Source: Ensifer adhaerens
GTDB taxonomy: Bacteria > Pseudomonadota > Alphaproteobacteria > Rhizobiales > Rhizobiaceae
DNA: 64,000 nt
Direction: 5' to 3'
NCBI RefSeq assembly: GCF_020035535.1
Contig: NZ_CP083349.1
Span: forward strand, 3,994,001-4,058,000
Shown: one piece after another, positions 40,519 to 51,748 of the stretch
How the letters are laid out: every line of letters starts with the position of its first letter
Position numbering within the stretch: the stretch's first letter is position 1
Program-made: the position numbers and the translations under genes
Notes under the pieces: generated by a model
Told to the model about the DNA's origin: nothing
The model's input: only the letters and a program-made list of their open reading frames with translations
The model's database searches: none

Positions 40519-42525
40519 CTACACTCGGTCCTTCGCGCCACCGGAAGCATTGTCGGGCATTGTCGGCCGAGAATCCGCCGACGCCGGTTCTTCCGGCTCG
40601 GCGCCCAGCACCTCGTAGATCTCGAGCGCAGAGGCGCGGCCCTTGGCCTGCGCCGAACCGAGCGGCCGGAAACGGATGGCCTTGCCGGCCTGGGCGACGA
40701 CCGCGCCGCTTGCCATGATCGTGGTGTCGTAGTTCTTGTTCATGCCTTCCAGGCGGGAGGCGACGTTCACGGTGTCGCCCATTGCCGTATATTGCAGCCG
40801 CTCCCTGGCGCCGACATTGCCGACGACGGCGGTACCGGTGTGGATGCCGAAACGGGTGCGAAACTCCGGAAGCCCCTTTTGACGCTGGGCCTCGTTGAAG
40901 ACACGCAAGCGCTCCTCGACCGCCAGCGCGCACCGACAGGCATGTTCGGCATGTCTTTCGTCCGGCGCCGGCGCGTTCCACATCGCAAACACCGAATCGC
41001 CGAGGAACTGGATGATCGTTCCGTCGTGTTCTCCCACCGTCTCGCTGAAGATGTCGAAATACTCCGACAGCATCGCAACGACCTCTTCGGGCGGATACTT
41101 CTCGCTGAGCGTGGTGAAATCGTAGATGTCGGTGAAGACCGCCGTCACCTCCTGTCGCCAGGCGGAGCGGCCGCTGAACTGGCCGGACTCGATGCCTTTG
41201 CGAACCAGTTCCTTGGGCACGTAGAGAGCGAAGGTGAAGATCGCGTCCCGTGCCCGGTTCATGGCTCCACCGAGTGTGGAGATCTCGCTGACATGCGAGG
41301 AAACGTCGATGGGCGTGGTGAAGTCGAGATCCTGCAGCCGGTTGGCGCTGGCGGTCAGCTGGTTGAGCCCCTTTGTGATCAGGTGCGCGAGCACCAGCGA
41401 AGCAAGCACCGCGAGGGCCACGACCGAACCGGAAATCGCCAGCCCCTGCACGAGCGTCTGGTTCGCCTCTGCCATCAGTTCGTCGAGCGGTGCAGCCACC
41501 ACGGCGCGGTTGCCGGAGAGAAGCAGTGCGGATTCGAGCGGCGTCACCATGACGAGATAGGTTCGGTCTCCGACCTCGACGAAGTCTGCCTTGCCGGGCT
41601 CGGGCGGATGGAGGCGGATACTCTGGATCAGCGGGTCGCTATCGGCCTGCACGATCGGGCTATCCTTGCCCTTCGCCGCCATGATGCGACGCATCATCAC
41701 CCGGTCCGAATGGATGATCGGACGCCCGACGGCATCGAGGATGAACGAGACGGAACCGGTCGTCAGCCGCTCGCGGGCAAGAAAATCGGTGATCGTATCG
41801 AGAATGACGTCCGCGCCGATGACGATCTGAGGATTGCCGCGATGCGCCTGCGAGATTGTCATCCCAAGCGTTTCGGTCGTGGCACTTTCATAAGGGCCGG
41901 TCGAGACCGCGGCCTTTCCGTTGACGGCCGCGCGGTACCACGGACGGGTCCGCGGATCGAAGCTGGAAGGCGGAAGCCGCCGCTCGGAAAATTGCGTCCC
42001 GTCCTTGTCCAGGAAGAGCACGCGCTGAAGAGGCTTGCCGTTTGCATCCTTTTCCATCGAGCGCACGGCAATGGCAGCACCACGCGGCGCGTCGAGTGCC
42101 ATGCGCCAGGCGATCTGCTTGAGGTCGACCACCTGAAAGAACGCGCCGTTGGGATAGCCGACATAGACACCGTCGATATGCGGCGAGCGGGTGATGCCCT
42201 CGCGCAAGACCGCCACCTTGTCGTTCATGCGCTCTGGTGGCGGCACCAGGAAGGAATTGGCGACCGAGGAGACGAGGTTGACGAGGGCCGAGGTATCGCC
42301 GGAGAGCACGCCCAGCCGGTCGACGAGGCGGTTCATGAAACCGCGCATATTGGCCTCGGCGTCGGCGATCGCGGCGTTGCGCGAGCGATGATAGTCAAGC
42401 CCGACGAGCGTGGCGGAGACGACGATCAGCATGGCAACAATGACCAGGCTGAACAGCGATCGCAGCGAGCTGTTCCAGCCTTCGCGCGTTCTGCTTCGTC
42501 GAGTGTCGGGCGTCGTGTCTGCCAT
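40519..42525 (-). CDS. Membrane class III adenylate cyclase with Cache and HAMP domains
   Basis: 668 residues. One N-terminal helix (SLFSLVIVAMLIVVSATLVG) is followed by a periplasmic double-Cache-like sensor to about residue 360, a second helix (GLAISGSVVALAVLASLVLA) and a HAMP-like linker. The class III cyclase domain has FTDIYDFTTL (metal Asp), FLGDSVFAMWN and MGDTVNVASRLE. It probably makes cAMP in response to an extracytoplasmic signal. ATG 42525 starts MADTTPDTRRS. It is convergent with the 317-residue cyclase. Confidence 0.9.
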   Translation of the reverse strand: MADTTPDTRRSRTREGWNSSLRSLFSLVIVAMLIVVSATLVGLDYHRSRNAAIADAEANMRGFMNRLVDRLGVLSGDTSALVNLVSSVANSFLVPPPERMNDKVAVLREGITRSPHIDGVYVGYPNGAFFQVVDLKQIAWRMALDAPRGAAIAVRSMEKDANGKPLQRVLFLDKDGTQFSERRLPPSSFDPRTRPWYRAAVNGKAAVSTGPYESATTETLGMTISQAHRGNPQIVIGADVILDTITDFLARERLTTGSVSFILDAVGRPIIHSDRVMMRRIMAAKGKDSPIVQADSDPLIQSIRLHPPEPGKADFVEVGDRTYLVMVTPLESALLLSGNRAVVAAPLDELMAEANQTLVQGLAISGSVVALAVLASLVLAHLITKGLNQLTASANRLQDLDFTTPIDVSSHVSEISTLGGAMNRARDAIFTFALYVPKELVRKGIESGQFSGRSAWRQEVTAVFTDIYDFTTLSEKYPPEEVVAMLSEYFDIFSETVGEHDGTIIQFLGDSVFAMWNAPAPDERHAEHACRCALAVEERLRVFNEAQRQKGLPEFRTRFGIHTGTAVVGNVGARERLQYTAMGDTVNVASRLEGMNKNYDTTIMASGAVVAQAGKAIRFRPLGSAQAKGRASALEIYEVLGAEPEEPASADSRPTMPDNASGGAKDRV

Positions 42526-42676
42526 TGCGGTTCTCTGGTCCGTACCGATCAACTGACGACGACCTTAACGTGCAAGGATGGTCGCATGTGCAAGGAAAGT
42601 TAAATGCGAATCCCATAAAACACGTTAATCGGCGGGATGCACGCCCCGCCGACATCCGCCGCAAAAAATCGGTGGC

Positions 42677-43705
42677 TCAGTTCACCGTCACAGGCTTTGA
42701 GCGCATGCGCGCGACGGTTTCTCGCTCGGCCCGCTTGCAGCGCATCGGCGGCAGGTTGCGGTCCATCAGATCCATGTCCTCGAGCACCATCTCGCCCATC
42801 TTCTTGAAGGCGCTGTCGAGCGCGCCGGCGCGATGGGCCGAACGCAGAAAGCCCGGCAGGCGGCGAACCGGGTGGTCGAGCGGCAGCGGCTCTTGCGGAA
42901 AGACGTCGCTGGCCGCCACGATATGGCCGCGTGCGACGGCTGCCATCAGTGCATCGAAATCGACGACGCCGGCCCGGCTCAGGAGGATGAAGGCGGCGCC
43001 AGGGCGCATGCGGGCAAAGGCCTTTTCGCCGAGGAAGCCTTCGTTCTCGCTGGTGACCGCGGCGACGACGAAGACGAAGTTGCTGTCGCCGAGAACCGTA
43101 TCGAGCGACGCGGGCTCGACGCCGTTGTCCCTCAGGATCGAGGCCGGCATCCAGGGATCGAAGACGCGGATCCTGGCACGGAAACCGGAGAGCACGCGGT
43201 TCAGCGCCTTGCCGAGATCACCGAAGCCGATGATGCCGATGTCTGAGCCGGAGAGGAGCCGCGCCGAGCGGTTGCCGTCGCCGCCCCAGAGTTCGTGCCC
43301 CTCGCGGAAGGCAAGGTCGGCGTCGACGACACCGCGGGCGATGTTGAGCGCCATGGCAAGGCCGAGTTCGGCGACCGGCTCGGCAAAGACCTGGCCCGTG
43401 GTCACCACATGGATGCCGCGTTCGAACAGCACCTCGTAGGGCATGTTGTTGATCAGGTTGCTCTCGACATTGAGGATCGCCCTGAGCTGGCCCATGCGCT
43501 GGAGCGTAGCGTGATCGAGCGGCGGCTGGCCGATGATGTAGCGCGCTTCAGCCAGAACCGCGTCGCCGACCCCGGCGATATCGTCCGGGTCGGCTTCGAC
43601 GATCCGGTAGCGCTGGTGCAACTCCTTCAGTGCTTCCGGCGTGAAGATGAGGTCGAGCGTGCGTGGCGCGGGCGCGCTGATGGCAAGCGGTCTCGTATCG
43701 GGCAT
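42677..43705 (-). CDS. D-isomer-specific 2-hydroxyacid dehydrogenase
   Basis: A 342-residue NAD(P)-dependent oxidoreductase. The nucleotide-binding motif is DIGIIGFGDLGKAL; the catalytic Arg and His are in LSRAGVVDFDAL and RSAHRAGAL, and the acid in DVFPQEPLPLDH. ATG 43705 has a GGGAGG site 4 bases upstream. The substrate cannot be told from sequence. It is a single gene. Confidence 0.9.
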   Translation of the reverse strand: MPDTRPLAISAPAPRTLDLIFTPEALKELHQRYRIVEADPDDIAGVGDAVLAEARYIIGQPPLDHATLQRMGQLRAILNVESNLINNMPYEVLFERGIHVVTTGQVFAEPVAELGLAMALNIARGVVDADLAFREGHELWGGDGNRSARLLSGSDIGIIGFGDLGKALNRVLSGFRARIRVFDPWMPASILRDNGVEPASLDTVLGDSNFVFVVAAVTSENEGFLGEKAFARMRPGAAFILLSRAGVVDFDALMAAVARGHIVAASDVFPQEPLPLDHPVRRLPGFLRSAHRAGALDSAFKKMGEMVLEDMDLMDRNLPPMRCKRAERETVARMRSKPVTVN

Positions 43706-43938
43706 GGTTCCTCCCACGGCGTGTTTCCCTCAATCCTAGCCGATCAAAGGATAAAGACACGCAGCAATTCAAGGTGCTGCAGCAACCTTTGCACGCCTGA
43801 GCACGTCACGCGGCGCTATGGGCCGAGGCCCCTCCGCTTGTACGGTCAGACTGGGAACAAGTTCGCGTCTCGCCAGGCGGCCTGGTCCTCAAGGCGGCAG
43901 GCTCGCGAGGAGCCCGCCAGGCGCCTTGGCGCGCCTCT

Positions 43939-44250
43939 TCAATAGCCGAGACCGCGTTTCTGGCGGTAGAGCGACGGCGGCAGACCGCTGCCCTGGAAGA
44001 CCGGACCATCGCCTCGGCGGCAATTGTAGATCGTGTCGTAGACGGGACCGCCGCGCGCTGACGATTCGAACGGATAGTTGCGGTCGACGAAGGTCTGTTC
44101 GCAGACCGTCTGGTCGTTGCCGCCATTCAACGGATCCATCTGGCGCACGCCGGGCAGGTCCCGGTAGCTCTGTGCCGGTGCCGGGATGGCGGAGAGCCCC
44201 AGTGTCAGCGTGAGGGCCGAAAGGGCGAGGGCGGGGCGAGGAGAGGTCAT
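43939..44250 (-). CDS. Small secreted protein of unknown function
   Basis: 103 residues. A signal peptide (ALALSALTLTLGLSAIPAPA) precedes a short mature part with two cysteines (QTVCEQTFVDRNYP and IYNCRRGDGPV). The end is PSLYRQKRGLGY. It is probably periplasmic. ATG 44250 (MTSPRPALAL) is natural: an in-frame start further 5' would lack the signal peptide. No family recognised. Confidence 0.7.
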   Translation of the reverse strand: MTSPRPALALSALTLTLGLSAIPAPAQSYRDLPGVRQMDPLNGGNDQTVCEQTFVDRNYPFESSARGGPVYDTIYNCRRGDGPVFQGSGLPPSLYRQKRGLGY

Positions 44251-44357
44251 TGCAGGACTTTCGAACGGGCGACCGTCGGGCGGGATACGGTAACGGTATC
44301 GCCGGCGCCAAACTTGCGCTATAGGCCACACCACTTCGTTTGATCTGGGGATTTTCG

Positions 44358-44984
<627 letters not shown>

Positions 44985-45036
44985 TCCGTGAGCGCGATTT
45001 CGTGATGGCTTCGCTTGGCCTCGGCTCGCGCGGGTG

Positions 45037-45462
45037 TCAGGGCGTGATGTACAGAACGACGGCATAACGCGCCGCCTTGCCGATCGTGACGAACAGTAGG
45101 AACAGCGGCAGCGACATGCGCAACAGGCCCGCGACCAGCGTTAGCGGATCGCCGATGACGGGCAGCCAGGAGAGCAGCAGCACCGGTTGGCCGTAGCGGG
45201 CAAAAAGCGCCTCCGCTTTCTGACGGTTTGCTGCGGAAACCGGAAACCAGCGCCGCCCTTCGAACCGGATGAGAAAGCGCCCCAGCGCGAAATTGACGAC
45301 AGCGCCGAGCACGTTGCCGAACGTCGCCGCAACGAAGAGCGCGGGGCGACCTGTCTCCCCGTGCAATGCGGCAGCAACGACTGCGGCTTCCGACATGCCG
45401 AAGAGCAGCGTTGCTGACAGGAATGCGGCGGAAAAAACGCCGGCAAGAATTTCGAAATCCAG
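45037..45462 (-). CDS. YqaA/DedA-type membrane protein, probable CTG start
   Basis: A 141-residue inner-membrane protein of the YqaA subfamily. Key segments are AAFLSATLLFGMSEAAVVAA, FGNVLGAVVNFALGRF and LLSWLPVIGDPLTLVAGLLR. An internal ATG at 45396 would delete the first helix. Reading upstream in frame, no ATG/GTG/TTG exists before the preceding gene's stop. A strong AGGAG (45469-45473) lies 6 bases before a CTG at 45460-45462, giving a length equal to E. coli YqaA. The SelW-like gene stop is 2 bases away. Confidence 0.72.
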   Translation of the reverse strand: MDFEILAGVFSAAFLSATLLFGMSEAAVVAAALHGETGRPALFVAATFGNVLGAVVNFALGRFLIRFEGRRWFPVSAANRQKAEALFARYGQPVLLLSWLPVIGDPLTLVAGLLRMSLPLFLLFVTIGKAARYAVVLYITP

Positions 45463-45464
45463 GA

Positions 45465-45746
45465 TCAGCTCCTGTCCGTGTGGCCGAGATCGCGCTCCGG
45501 CTCGATGATGTCGCGGATGCGCTGCTTCAGTTCCTTGGGGCCGGGGAAACCGCCGTCGCGCTTGCGTTCCCAGACGAGCGCGTCATCGACGCGGATCTCG
45601 AAATTGCCGCCGGTGCCGGGAATGAGCGCCACTTCGCCGAGCGACTGCCCGAAGGTCTGCAGCAGCTCCTGCGCCATCCAGCCGGCGCGCAGGAGCCAGT
45701 TGCACTGGGTGCAATAGAGGATGGTGATGCGCGGCTTCTGGTCCAT
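45465..45746 (-). CDS. SelT/SelW/SelH (Rdx) family thioredoxin-like protein
   Basis: A 93-residue protein with the family's CxxC motif ITILYCTQCNWLLRAGWMAQ near the N-terminus and GTGGNFEIRVDDALVW later. The selenocysteine of animal SelW is Cys here. Presumed redox function. The start ATG 45746 (MDQKPRI) is the family start. Its stop is 2 bases before the YqaA-type gene's proposed start. Confidence 0.9.
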   Translation of the reverse strand: MDQKPRITILYCTQCNWLLRAGWMAQELLQTFGQSLGEVALIPGTGGNFEIRVDDALVWERKRDGGFPGPKELKQRIRDIIEPERDLGHTDRS

Positions 45747-45964
45747 CGGATCGGTCTCGGATGTGTGTCGGGCGGCGACCATACCGATGGCGCCGGGTGG
45801 AAACAACTGCGTCGTCGCGCCTCACACGCTCACGCCGCGCTCACATAATTGTCAACTTAATTAGTCATGTTTTTATCGGTCTGCCGCTTGCTTTGAGAAC
45901 GCGCCGCGGCGAGAGAATGCGGCATTGCACAAATTGTCGCACCCAACCGCCGGAGAGGCCATTC

Positions 45965-46420
45965 ATGACCGACGTCACCGCTTCCAGTTCCCGCCCGCGT
46001 TCCATCCTGCCGGCTCTGGAAAAGATCTATCTGCCGCTCGACACATCAGCCGAAACGCTGCTGCGTGTGCTTGCCGGTGTGCTGCTTGCGGTTCACGGTT
46101 TCGGCAAGATCACCGATCCCTTCGGCGCGATCGGCATGGTCGAGGGTCTCGGCTTCTATCCCGGCGTCTTCTGGTCGCCGCTGCTTGCCGCGACAGAATT
46201 CTTCGGCGGCATTTTGATCGCGATCGGCCTGCTGACGCGCCCGGCTGCCTTCGCCGGCATGATCGTTCTGCTCGTCACCGTCTACTTCCACGGCATCGTG
46301 CAGGGTGAGGGGCTTTTCGGCGCCGAGAAGTCCATTCTCTGGGCGGCGATCCTGTTTTTCTTCGCCATCCGCGGCGCCAACAGCCAGTCGGTCGACGCCA
46401 AGCTCGGCAAGCAGTTCTGA
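45965..46420 (+). CDS. DoxX family membrane protein
   Basis: A 151-residue inner-membrane protein with four hydrophobic segments. LRVLAGVLLAVHGFGKITDP and FGGILIAIGLLTRPAAFAGM are the family signature. DoxX-like proteins are linked to thiosulfate:quinone oxidoreductase or oxidative-stress complexes, but the role is unclear here. ATG 45965 is chosen; an in-frame ATG at 45761 lies opposite the divergent SelW-like gene. Confidence 0.9.
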   Translation: MTDVTASSSRPRSILPALEKIYLPLDTSAETLLRVLAGVLLAVHGFGKITDPFGAIGMVEGLGFYPGVFWSPLLAATEFFGGILIAIGLLTRPAAFAGMIVLLVTVYFHGIVQGEGLFGAEKSILWAAILFFFAIRGANSQSVDAKLGKQF

Positions 46421-46442
46421 TCGATCGAACGATTGTCAGGGA

Positions 46443-46479
46443 AACGGGGAGGCGGTGGAAACCGGCCTCCCCGTTTTGT
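46443..46479 (+). terminator. Intrinsic terminator after doxX-type gene
   Basis: ACGGGGAGGC (46444-46453) pairs with GCCTCCCCGT (46465-46474), followed by TTTGT. Confidence 0.75.
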
Positions 46480-46515
46480 ATTGCGCCATGGTATGCACAC
46501 GCCGCCGGCCTGTCT

Positions 46516-46920
46516 TCAGGCGCTTTCCTTCGCCGTCACGCTGCGGATAGTCATGCGATGGACCTTGCCCGACCGGTCCTGCCAGTCGATCGACTGGCCG
46601 ACGGAAAGGCCGATCAGCGCCGCGCCAACGGGCGTCAGAACCGAAATACGTCCGGCCTCGATATCGGCCTCGCCGGGGTAGACGAGCGTTACCTGCTTGG
46701 CAAAGCCATTGTCCGCCTCGAAGGCGACGGTGGAGCCCATCTGCACGCTGTCGGCGGGCAGTGCATCCGGCGCGCCGGTGCGGGCCCGGTCGAGTTCGGA
46801 GAGCAGCGCTTCGGCCACGTCCGGCACGCGGTCGAGCGCGGAGGAAGCCAGCGCCGTCAGCCGCTTGTGGTCCTCGGCGTTGATGATGATGGAGGGAAGT
46901 TTCTTGCGGGATGCCGCCAT
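46516..46920 (-). CDS. rnk: Rnk-type nucleoside diphosphate kinase regulator (GreA/GreB C-terminal domain)
   Basis: 134 residues. The N-terminal part (LPSIIINAEDHKRLTALASS) and the C-terminal FKBP-like GreA/GreB part (VSVQMGS-type segment, then ISVLTPVGAALIGLSVGQSI) fit Rnk, which binds RNA polymerase but lacks the coiled-coil finger. The start is ATG 46920 (MAASRKKLPS); the longer frame to 46962 has no site. It is a single gene. Confidence 0.87.
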   Translation of the reverse strand: MAASRKKLPSIIINAEDHKRLTALASSALDRVPDVAEALLSELDRARTGAPDALPADSVQMGSTVAFEADNGFAKQVTLVYPGEADIEAGRISVLTPVGAALIGLSVGQSIDWQDRSGKVHRMTIRSVTAKESA

Positions 46921-47275
46921 GATGTGACCTGCCGTGTTCGGCCGTGGCGCCCACGGGCGCACTCGGCATAGATTGTCTGGGAATTCGGCGCTCGTTCAGC
47001 CGCGTTCAGAAATTTCTTCTGCGGACGCGAAAGGCTCCCCTTACCCGGAGAGCGCAAACGTCCGGGCTGGGGTCAGGTTCCTGCGATCGGGCACACCCGG
47101 AAGCAGTGATATGAAGAAGTCGTCGACATCATGATGCCCCGAAAGTCGGAAAGTTTGGCCGGGAAGTCAAGACCCGCGGCGGACGCGGCAAAGCGCAGGG
47201 CGGATCATCGCGCCTCTTGAACGACGGCCGCGCTCGTGGTCAATCTCGATTTGCGACGGCAATGGGAAGGTGACG
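46921..47275. promoter_or_regulatory. Divergent region between rnk and the amidotransferase, no gene seen
   Basis: 355 bases carrying promoters for two divergent genes. A tiny frame at about 47130-47220 has no ribosome-binding site and is rejected. I see no repeat or structured RNA. Confidence 0.5.
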
Positions 47276-48031
47276 ATGCGCGTATTGGTGGTTGAAAACA
47301 TGGCGAAGACCGAACTCGGCCAGGTTGGCACGGCACTTCGCGAAGTCAAGGCGCAGATCGAGATCCACCGCGCCTATCTGGGTGATCCCGTGCCTGAAAT
47401 GCCTGACGGCTACGATGCGCTCGTCGTGCTTGGCGGCGAACAGAGCGCGCTCGACGATGCCGCCTATCCCTATCTGCCCGATCTCGCCGCACTGATGCGC
47501 GCCTTCGGCGAAAGTGGGCGCTCGGTGCTCGGCATCTGCCTCGGAAGCCAACTTCTTGCACGCGCCTATGGCGCGGAAAACCTGCTGGGCGCCGCCAAGG
47601 AGTTCGGCTGGTGCCGGGTAGAGGTGCGCGGCGAGGGCGCTGAGGACCCGGTGCTTTCCAGCGTCGGCGAGAGCTTCCCGATTTTCCAGTGGCACGGAGA
47701 TACCTTCACCCTGCCCGAGGGCGCCGTTCATCTCGCCGAAAACGCCGTCACCACGCATCAGGCCTTCCGCATCGGCCGCGCCGCCTATGGCACCCAGTTT
47801 CATTTCGAGGCGGACACGCACCTCGTCGAGGACTGGAACCGGGCCTTCCCGGACTCGATCAACCGGCTCGACCCCACCTGGCTAGCCCGCTATCGTGAGC
47901 ACGCCGCCCGCCACGGCCGGGAGGCCGATGCCGCGGGCCTGGCGTTGGCGCGCGCCTGGGTCGCGACGATCGTCCGCCAGGATGGCGCATCGACGACCAC
48001 GGACCCGGTATTGGAGGAGATGGACGGATGA
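47276..48031 (+). CDS. Class I glutamine amidotransferase-type protein
   Basis: A 251-residue GATase. The nucleophile is Cys in VLGICLGSQLLARAYGAE, and the His/Glu pair is in YGTQFHFEADTHL. The oxyanion-side motif DALVVLGGEQSALDD is also present. Related to the GMP synthase-like GATase family of unknown substrate. ATG 47276 has GGAAGG at 47265-47270; GTG 47270 is an alternative. Its TGA overlaps the ATG of the next gene. Confidence 0.88.
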   Translation: MRVLVVENMAKTELGQVGTALREVKAQIEIHRAYLGDPVPEMPDGYDALVVLGGEQSALDDAAYPYLPDLAALMRAFGESGRSVLGICLGSQLLARAYGAENLLGAAKEFGWCRVEVRGEGAEDPVLSSVGESFPIFQWHGDTFTLPEGAVHLAENAVTTHQAFRIGRAAYGTQFHFEADTHLVEDWNRAFPDSINRLDPTWLARYREHAARHGREADAAGLALARAWVATIVRQDGASTTTDPVLEEMDG

Positions 48032-48507
48032 GCGAAGCATTCAACGGCGGCTGCTTCTGCGGCAGGATTCGCTACCGGCTGAAGGCGGCGCCGATGTTCG
48101 TCAATTGCTGCCACTGCAGCGACTGCCAGCGCCAGGTCGGCAGCGCCTTCGTCGTCAACGGCGTCATCGAGCGCGACAACATCGAGCTTGTCGAGGGCGA
48201 GCCAGTCGTCGTCACGCTCCCCACCGACAGTGGCCGCCCGCACGACGTCTATCGCTGCGCCGCCTGCCAGACGGCACTCTGGAGCGATTATGGCCGCCGC
48301 GGCTGGCTCTCCTTCCTCCGCATCGCGAGCCTTGACCGCCCATCGGATTTCCCGCCGGACGCCCATATCTTCACCCGCTCCAAGGTTAAGTGGTTGTCGC
48401 TCGAAGGCGGCGCCCCGGTCTTCGAGATCTATTACGACATGAAGACGATGTGGCCGGCCGAAAGCCTGGCGCGCCGAGAAGCGGCAGAAGCAAGGGCAGG
48501 AGCGTGA
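48028..48507 (+). CDS. GFA family (glutathione-dependent formaldehyde-activating-like) protein
   Basis: A 159-residue zinc protein. The first zinc site reads [12 protein letters not shown] and [16 protein letters not shown]; the second reads [14 protein letters not shown]. The Cys pattern matches the GFA/CENP-V family. Members bind zinc; catalysis is unproved for most. It overlaps the amidotransferase by 4 bases and is itself overlapped by the acetyltransferase gene (GTGA). Confidence 0.92.
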   Translation: MSEAFNGGCFCGRIRYRLKAAPMFVNCCHCSDCQRQVGSAFVVNGVIERDNIELVEGEPVVVTLPTDSGRPHDVYRCAACQTALWSDYGRRGWLSFLRIASLDRPSDFPPDAHIFTRSKVKWLSLEGGAPVFEIYYDMKTMWPAESLARREAAEARAGA

Positions 48508-49067
48508 CCGCGAGCGAACGCGACAAGATGGCGGCCGGGCAATGGTACTCGTGCCTCGACGCCGAACTGGAGGCGCTGCGGCTGATCGCACGTGTCGCGG
48601 TGCACCAGCACAACACCGTGGCGCCAGCCGAGCGAGGAAGCATGGCGCCGGCGCTGCGCGCGCTGTTCGGCGCGGTTGCCGATGATGTCTTCATCGAGGC
48701 GCCGTTCCATTGTTCCTACGGCATCAACACAAGCCTTGGCGCCCGCGTCTATCTCAATGCCGGCTGCACGATTCTCGACAGCGGCCGGGTGACGATCGGC
48801 GAGGGGACGATGCTGGGGCCGAACGTGCAGATCTACTGCGCCGATCACCACAGGGATGCGGTGCTTCGCAGCCAGGGCCTCGAGGTTGCCAAGGCGGTGA
48901 CGATAGGCGCCGATGTCTGGATAGGCGGCGGCGCCATCATCCTCGGCGGCGCGACCATCGGCGATGGCGCAATCGTCGGCGCGGGCTCGGTGGTGACGAA
49001 GGACGTGGCAGCCGGCGCCGTGGTTGCCGGCAATCCGGCCCGCCCGCTACCGCGTGCAGGGAACTGA
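48504..49067 (+). CDS. Hexapeptide-repeat acetyltransferase (maltose/NodL-type)
   Basis: A 187-residue O-acetyltransferase of the LacA/Maa/NodL family. The left-handed beta-helix is visible as repeats ([20 protein letters not shown], then [20 protein letters not shown] and [17 protein letters not shown]), ending [12 protein letters not shown]. The start GTG 48504 overlaps the GFA stop; an ATG 8 codons later is possible. The acceptor sugar is unknown; modification of a glycan is likely. Confidence 0.9.
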   Translation: MTASERDKMAAGQWYSCLDAELEALRLIARVAVHQHNTVAPAERGSMAPALRALFGAVADDVFIEAPFHCSYGINTSLGARVYLNAGCTILDSGRVTIGEGTMLGPNVQIYCADHHRDAVLRSQGLEVAKAVTIGADVWIGGGAIILGGATIGDGAIVGAGSVVTKDVAAGAVVAGNPARPLPRAGN

Positions 49068-49101
49068 ATACTTTAGACCTTTTTCAAGGAGTATTTCTCT
49101 T

Positions 49102-49605
49102 ATGGCCGATGCGACGAGAACGATCCATGTCCGCCCGGCGCGGCCCGACGATGCGCCAGCGCTCTCAGCCTTCCTGAACGAGATCATCGAGATCGGCGGC
49201 ACCACTGCCCATCAGACGCCGTTCACGCCGGAGAGGTTCGCGGCGCACTATCTCGCCGGCCCAGGCTTCGTTTCCTGCTTCGTCGCCGAGGATGAAACCG
49301 GCGCGCCCTGCGCCTTCCAGGCGCTGGACCGCTGGGACGGCATACCCGAGGACTGGGCCGACATCGGCACCTTCTCGCGCCCCGGCAACAGGGTGCGCGG
49401 CGCCGGCACCGCGCTCTTCGAAGCCACTTGCGACTACGCACGTTCGATCGGCCTCAAGGCGCTCAACGCCACCATCCGCGCCGACAACGTGGGCGGCCTC
49501 ACCTACTATGGCAAGATGGGGTTCACCGACTACAAGGTCGACAAGGCTGTGCCGCTGGCCGATGGCCGGCCGGTGGATCGGATTTCGAAGCAATATGTGC
49601 TTTGA
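49102..49605 (+). CDS. GNAT family N-acetyltransferase
   Basis: 167 residues. The N-terminal RTIHVRPARPDDAPALSAFL and the acetyl-CoA loop NRVRGAGTALFEATCDYARS followed by NATIRADNVGGLTYYGKMGF are the GNAT fold, close to phosphinothricin-acetyltransferase-like enzymes. An AAGGAG site lies upstream of ATG 49102. It closes the amidotransferase-GFA-acetyltransferase set. The substrate is unknown. Confidence 0.88.
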   Translation: MADATRTIHVRPARPDDAPALSAFLNEIIEIGGTTAHQTPFTPERFAAHYLAGPGFVSCFVAEDETGAPCAFQALDRWDGIPEDWADIGTFSRPGNRVRGAGTALFEATCDYARSIGLKALNATIRADNVGGLTYYGKMGFTDYKVDKAVPLADGRPVDRISKQYVL

Positions 49606-49654
49606 CGGGCGCGCCAGCACTCGCAGACGCTTCACCAACACCCAGTTGCTATTG

Positions 49655-49700
49655 TTAGGCTTGACCCGAGGGTCCAATCCCGGACCCGGCAATGACGTCC
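49655..49700. repeat. Possible rhizobial intergenic repeat fragment
   Basis: The stretch GGCTTGACCCGAGGGTCCAA (49659-49678) continuing to CCCGGACCCGGCAATGACG looks like a degenerate copy of the CTCGGGTCAAGCC-type intergenic repeats common in Rhizobiaceae. Recognised from memory only. Confidence 0.35.
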
Positions 49701-49801
49701 CGGTACTTGAATGCCACCCTCAGGCAAGCGGCGGGCATCGTCTGGTGCGTCAGGGTGGGCCCTGGTCGACCAAAAAGGGGTATGCAACTCAAGCCCAAAC
49801 C

Positions 49802-49831
49802 AAAAAGGGCGACCCGAGGGCCGCCCTTCAA
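49802..49831 (-). terminator. Intrinsic terminator of lepA
   Basis: On the bottom strand GGGCGGCC and GGTCGCCC form a stem with a short loop, followed by TTTTTGG. It lies about 20 bases beyond the lepA stop. Confidence 0.75.
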
Positions 49832-49851
49832 ACGTAGAGGTGCTCCGCCGC

Positions 49852-51678
<1,827 letters not shown>

Positions 51679-51748
51679 GGGCCGCATATAGCAGTGCCTT
51701 CAACCGCCGCAAAGCGGGAAATGAAGGCTTCGTTCACTATAAATCGGC

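Noticed and set aside
40792..42603. Long + strand frame opposite the Cache-HAMP cyclase
   Set aside because: The cyclase has conserved catalytic motifs; this frame has none.
47130..47220. Tiny open frame between rnk and the amidotransferase
   Set aside because: About 30 codons, no ribosome-binding site, no conserved pattern.
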